DNA from: Flavobacterium sp.
GTDB lineage: Bacteria; Bacteroidota; Bacteroidia; Flavobacteriales; Flavobacteriaceae
DNA length: 64,000 nucleotides
Direction of reading: 5' to 3'
NCBI GenBank assembly: GCA_020403245.1
Contig: JADBYA010000005.1
Location: 124,001 to 188,000 of the forward strand
The notes under the pieces are model-generated. The model was not told the origin of the DNA. It ran no database searches and worked only from the letters and a program-made list of their open reading frames with translations. Shown piece after piece: positions 17,323 through 25,414 of the stretch (its first letter is position 1; each line of letters starts with the position of its first letter). The translations under genes and the position numbers were made by a program.

Positions 17323-19311
17323 ATGAAATTCCAAGTCGTATCCGAATACAAACCTACGGGTGACCAACCACAAGCTATTGAAAAATTAGCTAAAGGAATT
17401 ATTTATGGCGATAAATACCAAACGTTACTTGGCGTTACAGGTTCTGGAAAAACATTTACAGTGGCCAATGTTATTGAAGAAGTACAAAAACCTACTTTAG
17501 TTTTGGCGCACAATAAAACTCTTGCAGCCCAATTATACTCTGAATTCAAACAATTTTTCCCCAATAATTCGGTGCAATATTTTGTATCTTATTACGACTA
17601 TTACCAACCCGAAGCGTATATTCCTGTTACCGGTGTTTTTATCGAAAAAGATTTATCCATTAATGATGAATTAGAAAAACTGCGATTGAGCACTACTTCA
17701 GCCCTACTCTCAGGCCGTCGTGACATTATTGTGGTATCTTCAGTTTCGTGTTTGTATGGAATTGGAAATCCAGTTGAGTTTCAAAAGAATGTGGTGTCGA
17801 TTGAAAAAAATCAGGTAATTTCTCGAACTAAATTATTGCATCGTTTGGTGCAGAGTTTATACTCGAGAACCGAAACAGAGTTTTTACCGGGAACTTTTAG
17901 AATTAAAGGTGATACCGTTGATATTTTTCCGAGTTACGCCGATGAACCGTATCGTGTGCATTTTTTTGGCGATGAAATTGAAGAAATTGAAGCTTTTGAT
18001 GCCAAAAGTTCTAAGGTTTTAGAGCGCTATGAAAAACTGAATATTTATCCTGCCAATATGTTTGTGACTTCGCCCGATGTTTTGCAAGCCGCGATTTGGG
18101 ATATTCAGCAAGACTTGGTAAAACAAGTCGATTATTTCAAAGAAATTGGCAAACATTTGGAAGCAAAACGTTTGGAAGAACGTACCAATTTTGATTTAGA
18201 AATGATACGTGAATTGGGTTATTGTTCCGGAATTGAAAACTATTCTCGGTATTTAGACAGACGACTTCCTGGAACCAGACCTTTCTGTTTATTGGATTAT
18301 TTTCCAGATGATTTTTTGATGGTGGTGGATGAAAGTCACGTCACGATTTCTCAAGTGCATGCCATGTATGGCGGTGATAGAAGCCGAAAAGAGAACCTTG
18401 TTGAATACGGATTTAGATTACCCGCTGCTATGGACAATCGTCCGTTGAAGTTTGAGGAATTCGAAAGCATGCAAAACCAAGTCATTTATGTCTCGGCAAC
18501 GCCAGCTGATTATGAATTGCAAAAGAGCGATGGCATTTATGTGGAGCAAGTCATTCGCCCAACGGGATTATTGGATCCAATTATAGAAGTGCGCCCAAGT
18601 TTAAATCAAATTGACGATTTGATTGAAGAAATTCAGTTGCGATGCGAAGCCGACGAACGCGTTTTAGTGACAACTCTAACCAAAAGAATGGCTGAAGAAT
18701 TGACTAAATATTTAACTAAAGTTTCCATTCGTTGTCGTTATATCCATTCGGATGTAGATACTTTAGAACGCGTAGAAATAATGCAGGATTTACGCAAAGG
18801 ATTATTTGATGTGCTGATTGGTGTGAATTTATTACGGGAAGGTTTGGATTTGCCCGAAGTTTCATTGGTAGCAATTTTGGATGCTGACAAAGAAGGTTTC
18901 TTGAGAAGCCACCGTTCCTTGACGCAAACGGTTGGTCGTGCCGCGCGAAACGTAAACGGAAAAGCGATTATGTATGCCGATAAGATTACCAATAGCATGC
19001 AAAAAACCATAGATGAAACCAATTACCGTCGCGAAAAACAAATTGCTTACAATACTTTACACGGATTGGAGCCAAAAGCACTAAACAAAAGTTTAGAAAG
19101 TGCCTTAGGGAATAACTCCGTTTCAACCCAATACTTTGAAGATAAAATTGCCAAAGCTGCTGAACCCGAAAGTATATACCTATCCAAACCAGAGATAGAA
19201 AAGAAAATCCGTGAAGCTCGCAAAGCAATGGAAAAAGCCGCTAAAGATTTAGACTTTATGCAAGCGGCTAAGTGGCGAGATGAGATCAAAGCGTTGCAGG
19301 ATAGGATGTAA
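17323..19311 (+). CDS. uvrB: Excinuclease ABC subunit B
   Basis: 662 residues, the DNA damage verification helicase of nucleotide excision repair. Walker A is GVTGSGKTF near residue 40; the damage-probing beta-hairpin YFVSYYDYYQPEAYIP follows; DESH helicase motif II is MVVDESHVTI; motif VI is TQTVGRAARN; the UVR domain that contacts UvrC is at the C terminus (AMEKAAKDLDFMQAAKWRDE). All expected parts are present. Single gene, with a membrane-protein gene 50 bp downstream. Confidence 0.98.
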   Translation: MKFQVVSEYKPTGDQPQAIEKLAKGIIYGDKYQTLLGVTGSGKTFTVANVIEEVQKPTLVLAHNKTLAAQLYSEFKQFFPNNSVQYFVSYYDYYQPEAYIPVTGVFIEKDLSINDELEKLRLSTTSALLSGRRDIIVVSSVSCLYGIGNPVEFQKNVVSIEKNQVISRTKLLHRLVQSLYSRTETEFLPGTFRIKGDTVDIFPSYADEPYRVHFFGDEIEEIEAFDAKSSKVLERYEKLNIYPANMFVTSPDVLQAAIWDIQQDLVKQVDYFKEIGKHLEAKRLEERTNFDLEMIRELGYCSGIENYSRYLDRRLPGTRPFCLLDYFPDDFLMVVDESHVTISQVHAMYGGDRSRKENLVEYGFRLPAAMDNRPLKFEEFESMQNQVIYVSATPADYELQKSDGIYVEQVIRPTGLLDPIIEVRPSLNQIDDLIEEIQLRCEADERVLVTTLTKRMAEELTKYLTKVSIRCRYIHSDVDTLERVEIMQDLRKGLFDVLIGVNLLREGLDLPEVSLVAILDADKEGFLRSHRSLTQTVGRAARNVNGKAIMYADKITNSMQKTIDETNYRREKQIAYNTLHGLEPKALNKSLESALGNNSVSTQYFEDKIAKAAEPESIYLSKPEIEKKIREARKAMEKAAKDLDFMQAAKWRDEIKALQDRM

Positions 19312-19361
19312 ATTTCTTTTCTTTATCTTCGTTGTTACAACAAAATACCAATAATTAAATT

Positions 19362-20009
19362 ATGCCATTTTCACTTGCCATTTCAAACTACAGAATACCT
19401 TTTCAAAAAAACTATTGGTTATGGATTTTTCTAACTATTTTTACCTGCATTTGGGTTAACACTTTGATTGGAACCAATGACCTCAACAATTGGTTCTTAG
19501 AGAACACATTGACGGTATTGTTTATGCTATTCCTTATTTTTTCGTTTCGAAAATACCAGTTTAGTGACCTTTCATATTTATTGATTTGTGTTTATCTCTG
19601 CTTGCATGTGTATGGAGCAAAATATACCTATGCCGAAAATCCTTTTGGTTATTGGTTAAAAGACTATTTCCATTTTGGAAGAAATCACTATGACAGAATT
19701 GTACATTTCTGTTTTGGATTTTTGCTGGCCTATCCCATGCGAGAATTATTTTTAAAGTGGTTAAAATACCCAAAAACAGTATCATGGATTTTGCCTATAG
19801 AAATTACACTTTCCATTAGCGCACTTTATGAATTGATTGAATGGGCAGTTGCCGATGTATTTTTTAAAGCACAAGGCGATGCTTATTTGGGAACGCAAGG
19901 CGATATTTGGGATGCACAGAAAGATATTTTTATGGCATTTATGGGCGCTATTCTATCCACGACAATTGTTTCCTTGATAAAAAAACTATTCAAAATAAAT
20001 GAACAATAA
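19362..20009 (+). CDS. DUF2238 (YjdF-type) inner-membrane protein
   Basis: 215 residues with about six membrane segments, matching the DUF2238/YjdF family: KNYWLWIFLTIF near the start, LCLHVYGAKYTYAENPFGYW, then FGRNHYDRIVHFCFGFLLAYP and ISALYELIEW, and DIWDAQKDIFMAFMGA. The buried His/Asp/Glu residues in these blocks are the family hallmark and could bind a metal. Function not established. Same strand as uvrB; converges with the TerB-like gene. Confidence 0.88.
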   Translation: MPFSLAISNYRIPFQKNYWLWIFLTIFTCIWVNTLIGTNDLNNWFLENTLTVLFMLFLIFSFRKYQFSDLSYLLICVYLCLHVYGAKYTYAENPFGYWLKDYFHFGRNHYDRIVHFCFGFLLAYPMRELFLKWLKYPKTVSWILPIEITLSISALYELIEWAVADVFFKAQGDAYLGTQGDIWDAQKDIFMAFMGAILSTTIVSLIKKLFKINEQ

Positions 20010-20021
20010 TGAGGATATGTG

Positions 20022-20423
20022 TTAGTTCAATTGTTCTTGAAAAACTTCCAAAAGATATTCTGGTGGAATCATTTTAGTAGGCGACATTTCCATAGCTTTC
20101 AAGACACGCTTTAGAGCATGTGGATTTAATCCCATATTAATTCCTATTTCATGGATTTTGTTTTGTTCGCGTTCGTGTAAAACGCCATCGCAATGCATTA
20201 ATAAAGCCAATCTATAAAATTGTTGGATGCGATCAAACTCAGATTTTATAAAAACTGGATAATTTTCCTGATGAAACAAACTCTTAAAATCATCTTTGGA
20301 AATTTGAAGTTCCGCAGCAATCATCGATAGAAATAAATATTCTCTGTCATGCAGTTTTCCATCAACAATTGAAAAGGCAATCATTTCTGTCAAAAGGGCT
20401 AATTTTTCTTCGTATTTTTCCAT
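20022..20423 (-). CDS. TerB-like helical protein
   Basis: 133 residues, all-helical. Two related motifs IVDGKLHDREY (about residue 18-28) and HCDGVLHEREQNKI (about 77-90) are the acidic DG-x-x-x-x-E motifs of TerB/DjlA-type domains, which bind metal in tellurite resistance protein TerB. No transmembrane segment and no J-domain, so it is a stand-alone TerB domain. Role unknown; such small proteins are often encoded near repair genes in this lineage, here uvrB is 700 bp away. Confidence 0.78.
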   Translation of the reverse strand: MEKYEEKLALLTEMIAFSIVDGKLHDREYLFLSMIAAELQISKDDFKSLFHQENYPVFIKSEFDRIQQFYRLALLMHCDGVLHEREQNKIHEIGINMGLNPHALKRVLKAMEMSPTKMIPPEYLLEVFQEQLN

Positions 20424-20537
20424 CTATAATTTATTTTTAGCTAAAATATAATTTTTTAGGAAACGGTAAACAAATATTTTTTTAACAATTATGTTGATAT
20501 ATTTATTTAATTTTGTCTGATTCAAATTCTATACATC

Positions 20538-21029
20538 ATGAAAACCTTCAAAATAGTTTTTTTTAGTTTGCTTATTTCCTCTATTAGTGCCTCAGCACAA
20601 ATGGGAAATAATATGAATAATATGAATAATCGAGTGCTCAATCAAAATAACACTATGCCTAATTCAAGTCCTGCACAACCAACGGCAGCAGATATTGAAA
20701 AAAGCAGAAATGAGAGAATTGAAGGGTATATGGTAAAGTTAAAGACTGCCTTGACACTCGATGACCTCCAATATATTGCCATAAAAAATGATATAATAGC
20801 TGCGAGTAAGCGAATGGATATTGTTATGAAAAGTAGTAATTCTGAAGAAGACAAAGCGGAAGAAGTACGAGCCACGCAGGAAAAAACAGAAAAAAATATC
20901 AACAGTTATTTGAACGCTGAACAGCGTGAGAAATACAAACTGTTTTTGGAAGAAAAAAATTCAAAAAAGAAAGAGAAGGATAAAAAGAAAAAGAAAACTG
21001 AGGAGAATAATACTGATGTTCCTAATTAA
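20538..21029 (+). CDS. Secreted helical protein, Spy/CpxP-like
   Basis: 163 residues. Signal peptide 1-20 (ending SASA), then an Asn/Met-rich linker, a helical part with LTLDDLQYIAIKNDI and LNAEQREKYKLFLEEK, and a very basic Lys tail. The LT-x-x-Q...LT-x-EQ-x-x-KY pattern recalls Spy/CpxP-type periplasmic chaperones, but the match is by pattern only. The following esterase gene starts four bases after its stop codon, so the two are probably one transcript. Confidence 0.65.
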   Translation: MKTFKIVFFSLLISSISASAQMGNNMNNMNNRVLNQNNTMPNSSPAQPTAADIEKSRNERIEGYMVKLKTALTLDDLQYIAIKNDIIAASKRMDIVMKSSNSEEDKAEEVRATQEKTEKNINSYLNAEQREKYKLFLEEKNSKKKEKDKKKKKTEENNTDVPN

Positions 21030-21032
21030 TAT

Positions 21033-21860
21033 GTGAATTTGTACTCTCTTTATTCCCTTTCGAAATTTTTATTTTCTTTACTTCTTTTTTTAGCTATCTT
21101 AAGTTTAAACGCTCAGGAGAGTTACACTAATAAACAAGTTGGCACTTTTACTATTGAAGCACCCCAATTGAAAACCACCAAACGTATCTGGGTGTATTTG
21201 CCTAAAAATTATTCGGATTCCTCCAAAAAGTATTCTGTGATTTACATGCACGATGCTCAAAATCTATTTGATGTTAAAACTTCTTATGCGGGCGAATGGA
21301 ACATTGATGAAACGCTGGATAGCATCAATGCTAAAGTTATTGTAATTGGCATTGAACATGGCGGAGACAAGCGAATAGATGAATTAACTCCATTCAAACA
21401 TTCAAAATATGGTGGAGGTAAAGCTGATGAATATTTAGATTTTATTGTCAAAACTTTAAAACCAAGAATAGACTCAACCTATAGAACCAAATCCAATGCT
21501 AAAAACACCGCTATTATGGGAAGCTCATTGGGTGGATTGGTCTCTTTTTATGCCGCCTTAAAATATCCTGAAGTGTTTGGAAAAGTGGGTTGTTTCTCTC
21601 CTTCTTTTTGGTTTAACCGAAAAGAAATCAATGACTTGATGGCGCAAACCAAAGATTTCAAGACCAAAGTTTATTTCCTATGTGGCGATAATGAAGGTGA
21701 TTCTGATGTAATCAATGATATGGAAACAGTGGAACATTGGGTAAATACTAAACGGTGTGAATGTAAAAAATTGAATAAAAAAGTAATCGTCAAAGCAGGA
21801 CAACACAACGAAAAATTATGGCGTGAGAGTTTTAAAAACGCGTACCTTTGGCTTTTTTAA
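21033..21860 (+). CDS. Secreted alpha/beta-hydrolase esterase (esterase D / enterobactin-esterase type)
   Basis: 275 residues starting at a GTG (21033); the overlapping ATG at 21031 is immediately followed by a stop. A signal peptide covers about 1-28. The fold is the putative esterase family: RIWVYLPKNYSDSSKKYSVIYMHDAQNLFD, nucleophile elbow IMGSSLGGLVS with Ser near 165, an acid in FLCGDNEGDSD and the catalytic His in AGQHNEKLW. Substrate unknown; this family includes siderophore and acetyl-xylan esterases. Probably co-transcribed with the upstream Spy-like gene. Confidence 0.85.
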   Translation: MNLYSLYSLSKFLFSLLLFLAILSLNAQESYTNKQVGTFTIEAPQLKTTKRIWVYLPKNYSDSSKKYSVIYMHDAQNLFDVKTSYAGEWNIDETLDSINAKVIVIGIEHGGDKRIDELTPFKHSKYGGGKADEYLDFIVKTLKPRIDSTYRTKSNAKNTAIMGSSLGGLVSFYAALKYPEVFGKVGCFSPSFWFNRKEINDLMAQTKDFKTKVYFLCGDNEGDSDVINDMETVEHWVNTKRCECKKLNKKVIVKAGQHNEKLWRESFKNAYLWLF

Positions 21861-21907
21861 TGGTTGATGGTTTATTGATATCAACCACAAACTACAAACC
21901 ACAAACT
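21860..21907. repeat. Heptad hairpin (TGGTTGA / ACCACAA units)
   Basis: TGGTTGATGGTTTA is followed by TTGATATCAA and then ACCACAA-ACTACAA-ACCACAA units, an inverted pair of heptamer arms between the esterase stop and the DUF1456 start codon. Confidence 0.75.
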
Positions 21908-21911
21908 TATC

Positions 21912-22379
21912 ATGAATAACAACGATATATTTAAAAAACTCCGAGTTGCCTTGCAGTTGCGAGATGATCAAATTGTAGAAATTCTAGAATTGGTTGATTT
22001 TAGAATGTCAAAAGGAGAAATTGGAAATCTTTTTCGCAATGAAGATCATTCAAATTTTATGGAATGTGGCGACCAAGTGTTGCGTAACTTTTTGAATGGA
22101 TTGGTAATTCATTTGCGTGGTACTAAAGAAAATCCAAAAAATGCTATGGATGTCATCAAGCAAAACCAGGAAGTAGTTAAGAAAAATATTGCTGAAAAGC
22201 AAAAAGCAGAATTCAAGCCAAAAACGGACTTCACCCGAGCAAAAAGGAAACAGAGTGAAGCTAAACCAAATACGAACTCCCCAAAAAAACCTTTTAATCT
22301 AAAAGATAAAAAACTAGCAGCAAAAGTACAGGTGGTTGAAAGGGTTCAGTATAAAAACGGTAAGAACAAGAAATCCTGA
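21912..22379 (+). CDS. DUF1456 (YehS-like) protein
   Basis: 155 residues. The YehS-like part (1-70) has the two repeated blocks NNDIFKKLRVALQLRDDQIV and, further on, FLNGLVIHLRGTKE, with MSKGEIGNLFRNEDHSNFMEC between. The remaining half is a basic, Lys/Pro/Asn-rich tail that is probably disordered and could bind nucleic acid. E. coli YehS has no assigned function. The stop codon lies inside the terminator hairpin. Confidence 0.85.
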   Translation: MNNNDIFKKLRVALQLRDDQIVEILELVDFRMSKGEIGNLFRNEDHSNFMECGDQVLRNFLNGLVIHLRGTKENPKNAMDVIKQNQEVVKKNIAEKQKAEFKPKTDFTRAKRKQSEAKPNTNSPKKPFNLKDKKLAAKVQVVERVQYKNGKNKKS

Positions 22380-22399
22380 GATTAAGCTAAGGATTTTTT
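22371..22399 (+). terminator. Terminator overlapping the DUF1456 stop
   Basis: AAATCCT (22371-22377) pairs with AGGATTT (22390-22396), followed by T residues. The stem includes the last codons of the gene. Confidence 0.6.
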
Positions 22400-22401
22400 C
22401 G

Positions 22402-23283
22402 TTATCTTAATCTTCTTTGCTCCCGAGCTAACAACGTATTTTTTAACAGCATGGCAATGGTCATGGGTCCAACGCCTCCAGGTACTGGAGTAATATAGGA
22501 TGCTTTTTTACAAACGGCATCAAAATCAACATCGCCGGTAATTCGATAACCGCGTGAGTCACTTTCGTCAGCAACACGCGTAATTCCAACGTCAATCACA
22601 ACGGCATCATCTTTTATCATTTCGGCTTTCAAATAATTGGGAACACCAAGTGCGGTGATAATAATATCGGCTTGTGTAGTTATTTGAGCAATATTTTTAG
22701 TATAACTGTGAGTTAACGTGACTGTTGAATTCCCCGGAAATCCTTTTCTTCCCATCAAAATACTCATTGGGCGACCAACAATATGACTTCTTCCAATCAC
22801 AACAGTATGTTTTCCTTGTGTTTCCACACCATATCGCTCTAGCAATTCTAGGATTCCAAAAGGTGTTGCCGGAATAAAAGTGGTCATGTCCAACGCCATT
22901 TTTCCAAAATTTTCTGGATGGAAACCATCCACATCTTTGCTAGGATCAATGGACATGATGATGTGTTGTGTGTCAATTTGTTTTGGTAATGGCAATTGAA
23001 CTATAAATCCATCGATGTTGTCATCTTCATTAAGTTCTTTTATTTTTTTGAGTAATTCTGTTTCCGATGTAGTATTGGGCATTTTAATTAAAGTAGATTC
23101 AAAACCTACTCTTTCACAGGATTTTACTTTACTCCCTACATAAGTTAAACTAGCACCATCATTCCCCACAATAATGGCTGCTAAATGGGGTACTTTTTCA
23201 CCATTGGCTTTCATCTTTTGAACTTCGGCTGCGATTTCGTTTTTAATGTCTTCTGATATTTTTTTTCCGTCTAATAATTTCAT
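22402..23283 (-). CDS. folD: Methylenetetrahydrofolate dehydrogenase / cyclohydrolase
   Basis: 293 residues, the bifunctional enzyme interconverting 5,10-methylene-THF and 10-formyl-THF. Signatures: LLDGKKISEDIKNEIAAEV, the catalytic Lys/Tyr region GASLTYVGSKVKSCERVG, VQLPLPKQID, DVDGFHPENFGKM and the Rossmann VVIGRSHIVGRPMSILM, ending PVPGGVGPMTIAMLLKNT. Length is normal. It lies downstream of ffh on the same strand, separated by a heptamer array. Confidence 0.97.
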   Translation of the reverse strand: MKLLDGKKISEDIKNEIAAEVQKMKANGEKVPHLAAIIVGNDGASLTYVGSKVKSCERVGFESTLIKMPNTTSETELLKKIKELNEDDNIDGFIVQLPLPKQIDTQHIIMSIDPSKDVDGFHPENFGKMALDMTTFIPATPFGILELLERYGVETQGKHTVVIGRSHIVGRPMSILMGRKGFPGNSTVTLTHSYTKNIAQITTQADIIITALGVPNYLKAEMIKDDAVVIDVGITRVADESDSRGYRITGDVDFDAVCKKASYITPVPGGVGPMTIAMLLKNTLLAREQRRLR

Positions 23284-23290
23284 TGTAATA

Positions 23291-23413
23291 GTTTCGGGTT
23301 TCAGGTTTCGAGTTTCGGGTTTCAGGTTTATAAAAATGAACCATTCCCATTAGTTAGTTTATAAAAAAATTAAGGTCTAAAACTTCCGAACTTGAAACTT
23401 TAAACCTTAAACT
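23291..23413. repeat. Heptamer array (GTTTCRG) with inverted partner
   Basis: Five to six units GTTTCGG/GTTTCAG/GTTTCGA at 23291-23330 and a complementary set of degenerate heptamers at 23377-23413 (GAACTTG AAACTTT AAACCTT type) lie between ffh and folD with about 45 bp between them. Confidence 0.8.
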
Positions 23414-23414
23414 A

Positions 23415-24743
23415 TTATTTCAATCCTCCCATCATCTTCATCAAATTCTTTCCGCCACCGCCTTGCATCATTTTCATCATTTTGCTCATTTGCTCAAATT
23501 GTTTCATCAACTGATTTACTTCTTCTATTTTTCTACCAGACCCTTTTGCAATTCTAGTTTTTCTTTTCATGTCGATTATCGCAGGTTTGCTTCTTTCTTT
23601 GGGCGTCATCGAATGTATAATGGCTTCAATATGCTTGAAAGCGTCATCTTCTATTTCCACATCTTTTAGGGCTTTTCCAGCTCCGGGAATCATTCCAACA
23701 AGGTCCTTCATATTTCCCATTTTTTTCACCTGTTGAATTTGACTCAGGAAATCGTCAAAACCAAATTCATTTTTAGCAATTTTCTTTTGAATTTTTCTAG
23801 CTTCCTCTTCATTGTATTGTTCTTGTGCTCTTTCTACTAAGGAAACTACGTCTCCCATTCCAAGAATTCGTTCCGCCATGCGCGTTGGATAAAACACATC
23901 AATAGCTTCCATTTTTTCACCAGTTCCAATAAACTTAATTGGTTTATCTACAACCGATTTAATTGAAATGGCAGCTCCACCACGGGTATCTCCATCTAAT
24001 TTGGTTAGAATTACGCCATCAAAATTCAATCGGTCATTAAATGCTTTGGCCGTATTTACCGCATCCTGTCCAGTCATTGCATCAACCACAAACAAAGTTT
24101 CCTGCGGTTTTATTGCTGCATGAACATTGGCAATCTCGTTCATCATTTCCTCGTCAATGGCCAAACGACCAGCGGTATCAACAATTACGACATTAAACCC
24201 TTTTGACTTGGCATGTTGAACGGCATTTAACGCAATTTGAACGGCACTTTTATTTTCGGGTTCTGAATATACCTCAACCCCAATTTGGTCACCAACAACA
24301 TGCAACTGATTAATTGCCGCAGGACGATAAATATCACACGCAACTAAAAGTGGTTTTTTTCCTTTTTTGGTTTTCAGATAATTGGCCAATTTTCCTGAAA
24401 AAGTAGTTTTACCCGAACCTTGCAAACCCGACATTAAAATAATTGAAGGATTTCCGGAAAGGTTGATTCCTGTGGCTTCTCCACCCATCAATTCAGTTAA
24501 CTCATCTTTCACAAGTTTAACCAACAATTGCCCCGGTTGTAATGTAGTTAAAACATTTTGACCTATAGCTTTTTCTTTAACTTTGGTGGTAAAATCTTTA
24601 GCAATTTTAAAATTAACATCGGCATCAAGCAAGGCGCGACGGACTTCTTTTAAAGTTTCGGCTACATTGACTTCGGTAATTTTACCATGTCCTTTTAGGA
24701 TATGGAAAGCTTTATCTAGTTTTTCGCTTAAATTATTGAACAT
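23415..24743 (-). CDS. ffh: Signal recognition particle protein Ffh
   Basis: 442 residues. Targets nascent membrane and secretory proteins with 4.5S RNA and FtsY. N domain 1-90, G domain with GLQGSGKTT (G1), VDTAGRLAIDEEMM, VVDAMTGQDAVN and TKLDGDTRGGAA, and a C-terminal M domain rich in Met (QLMKQFEQMSKMMKMMQ) that binds signal sequences and RNA. A CAAATTTA box at 24770-24777, which reads TAAATTTG on the minus strand, is a candidate -7 promoter element 27 bp upstream of the start. Confidence 0.98.
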   Translation of the reverse strand: MFNNLSEKLDKAFHILKGHGKITEVNVAETLKEVRRALLDADVNFKIAKDFTTKVKEKAIGQNVLTTLQPGQLLVKLVKDELTELMGGEATGINLSGNPSIILMSGLQGSGKTTFSGKLANYLKTKKGKKPLLVACDIYRPAAINQLHVVGDQIGVEVYSEPENKSAVQIALNAVQHAKSKGFNVVIVDTAGRLAIDEEMMNEIANVHAAIKPQETLFVVDAMTGQDAVNTAKAFNDRLNFDGVILTKLDGDTRGGAAISIKSVVDKPIKFIGTGEKMEAIDVFYPTRMAERILGMGDVVSLVERAQEQYNEEEARKIQKKIAKNEFGFDDFLSQIQQVKKMGNMKDLVGMIPGAGKALKDVEIEDDAFKHIEAIIHSMTPKERSKPAIIDMKRKTRIAKGSGRKIEEVNQLMKQFEQMSKMMKMMQGGGGKNLMKMMGGLK

Positions 24744-24804
24744 AGGCTGACTTTACTTTTAATGAAGTGCAAATTTAAGGATTTGATTTTTAAGTTTAAT
24801 AGTA

Positions 24805-24840
24805 AAATAAAAAAACCATTCCAAAATATTGAAATGGTTT
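24805..24840 (-). terminator. Terminator of the 24.9-kb lipoprotein gene
   Basis: On the minus strand AAACCATT and AATGGTTT form an eight-base stem followed by a seven-T run, 20 bp after the stop of the gene at 24860. Confidence 0.8.
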
Positions 24841-24859
24841 AAATGAAAAAAAATATAGT

Positions 24860-25321
24860 TTAATTTTTTGTAAATACCAAAGTATCAGTACCGCCATTTC
24901 CTCCACTAACATCAATTAAAGAAATTGTAGTGGCAGTATAAGATACAACGTCCCAATCATCTGTTAAATCAGCAAAATCAACAGGTGAAGCAAATGCAAT
25001 ATTAAAATCTAAATTACTACTTGGATTATCATCATTGGTCGTATCAGTCACTACAGACCATGTTCCTGGGTAGGTATTAGTCCCGTTTGTAGCGGTTAAT
25101 AGACTAGATGCTCCAAAAGTAAAATTGTATCCTGTAAAATGGCTGGTTTCATTTGTCCCAGAGTCAACATAACTTGTGATACGCCATGTTCCTTGTGAAA
25201 CAATAGTAATTACTGATGTTGGGTCTGTTGATGAAGATGAGTTATCATCAGAACTGCACATGGATGCTATGTTTAGCATAAATAAGCAAAATAAAACCGG
25301 AATTAAAATTAGTCTTTTCAT
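24860..25321 (-). CDS. Putative lipoprotein, lipocalin-like small beta protein
   Basis: 153 residues. The hydrophobic N terminus is followed by Cys 22 in IASMCSSDD with the Ser/Asp-rich stretch usual after lipidated Cys in Flavobacteriaceae; Met at -1 is atypical, so lipidation is likely but not certain. Residues 35-153 are beta-rich: GTWRITSYVDSGTNETSHF, FTFGASSLLTA and GTWSVV, a pattern like the lipocalin-like lipoproteins of this group. Function unknown. Monocistronic, with its own terminator. Confidence 0.7.
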   Translation of the reverse strand: MKRLILIPVLFCLFMLNIASMCSSDDNSSSSTDPTSVITIVSQGTWRITSYVDSGTNETSHFTGYNFTFGASSLLTATNGTNTYPGTWSVVTDTTNDDNPSSNLDFNIAFASPVDFADLTDDWDVVSYTATTISLIDVSGGNGGTDTLVFTKN

Positions 25322-25414
25322 TTTGTAGATTTATTGAATTAAAAAATATAAAGGGTAAAATAAAGATTTATCACAAAAATAATATAAATACCCTTTAAAA
25401 ATTGGTACAATTAA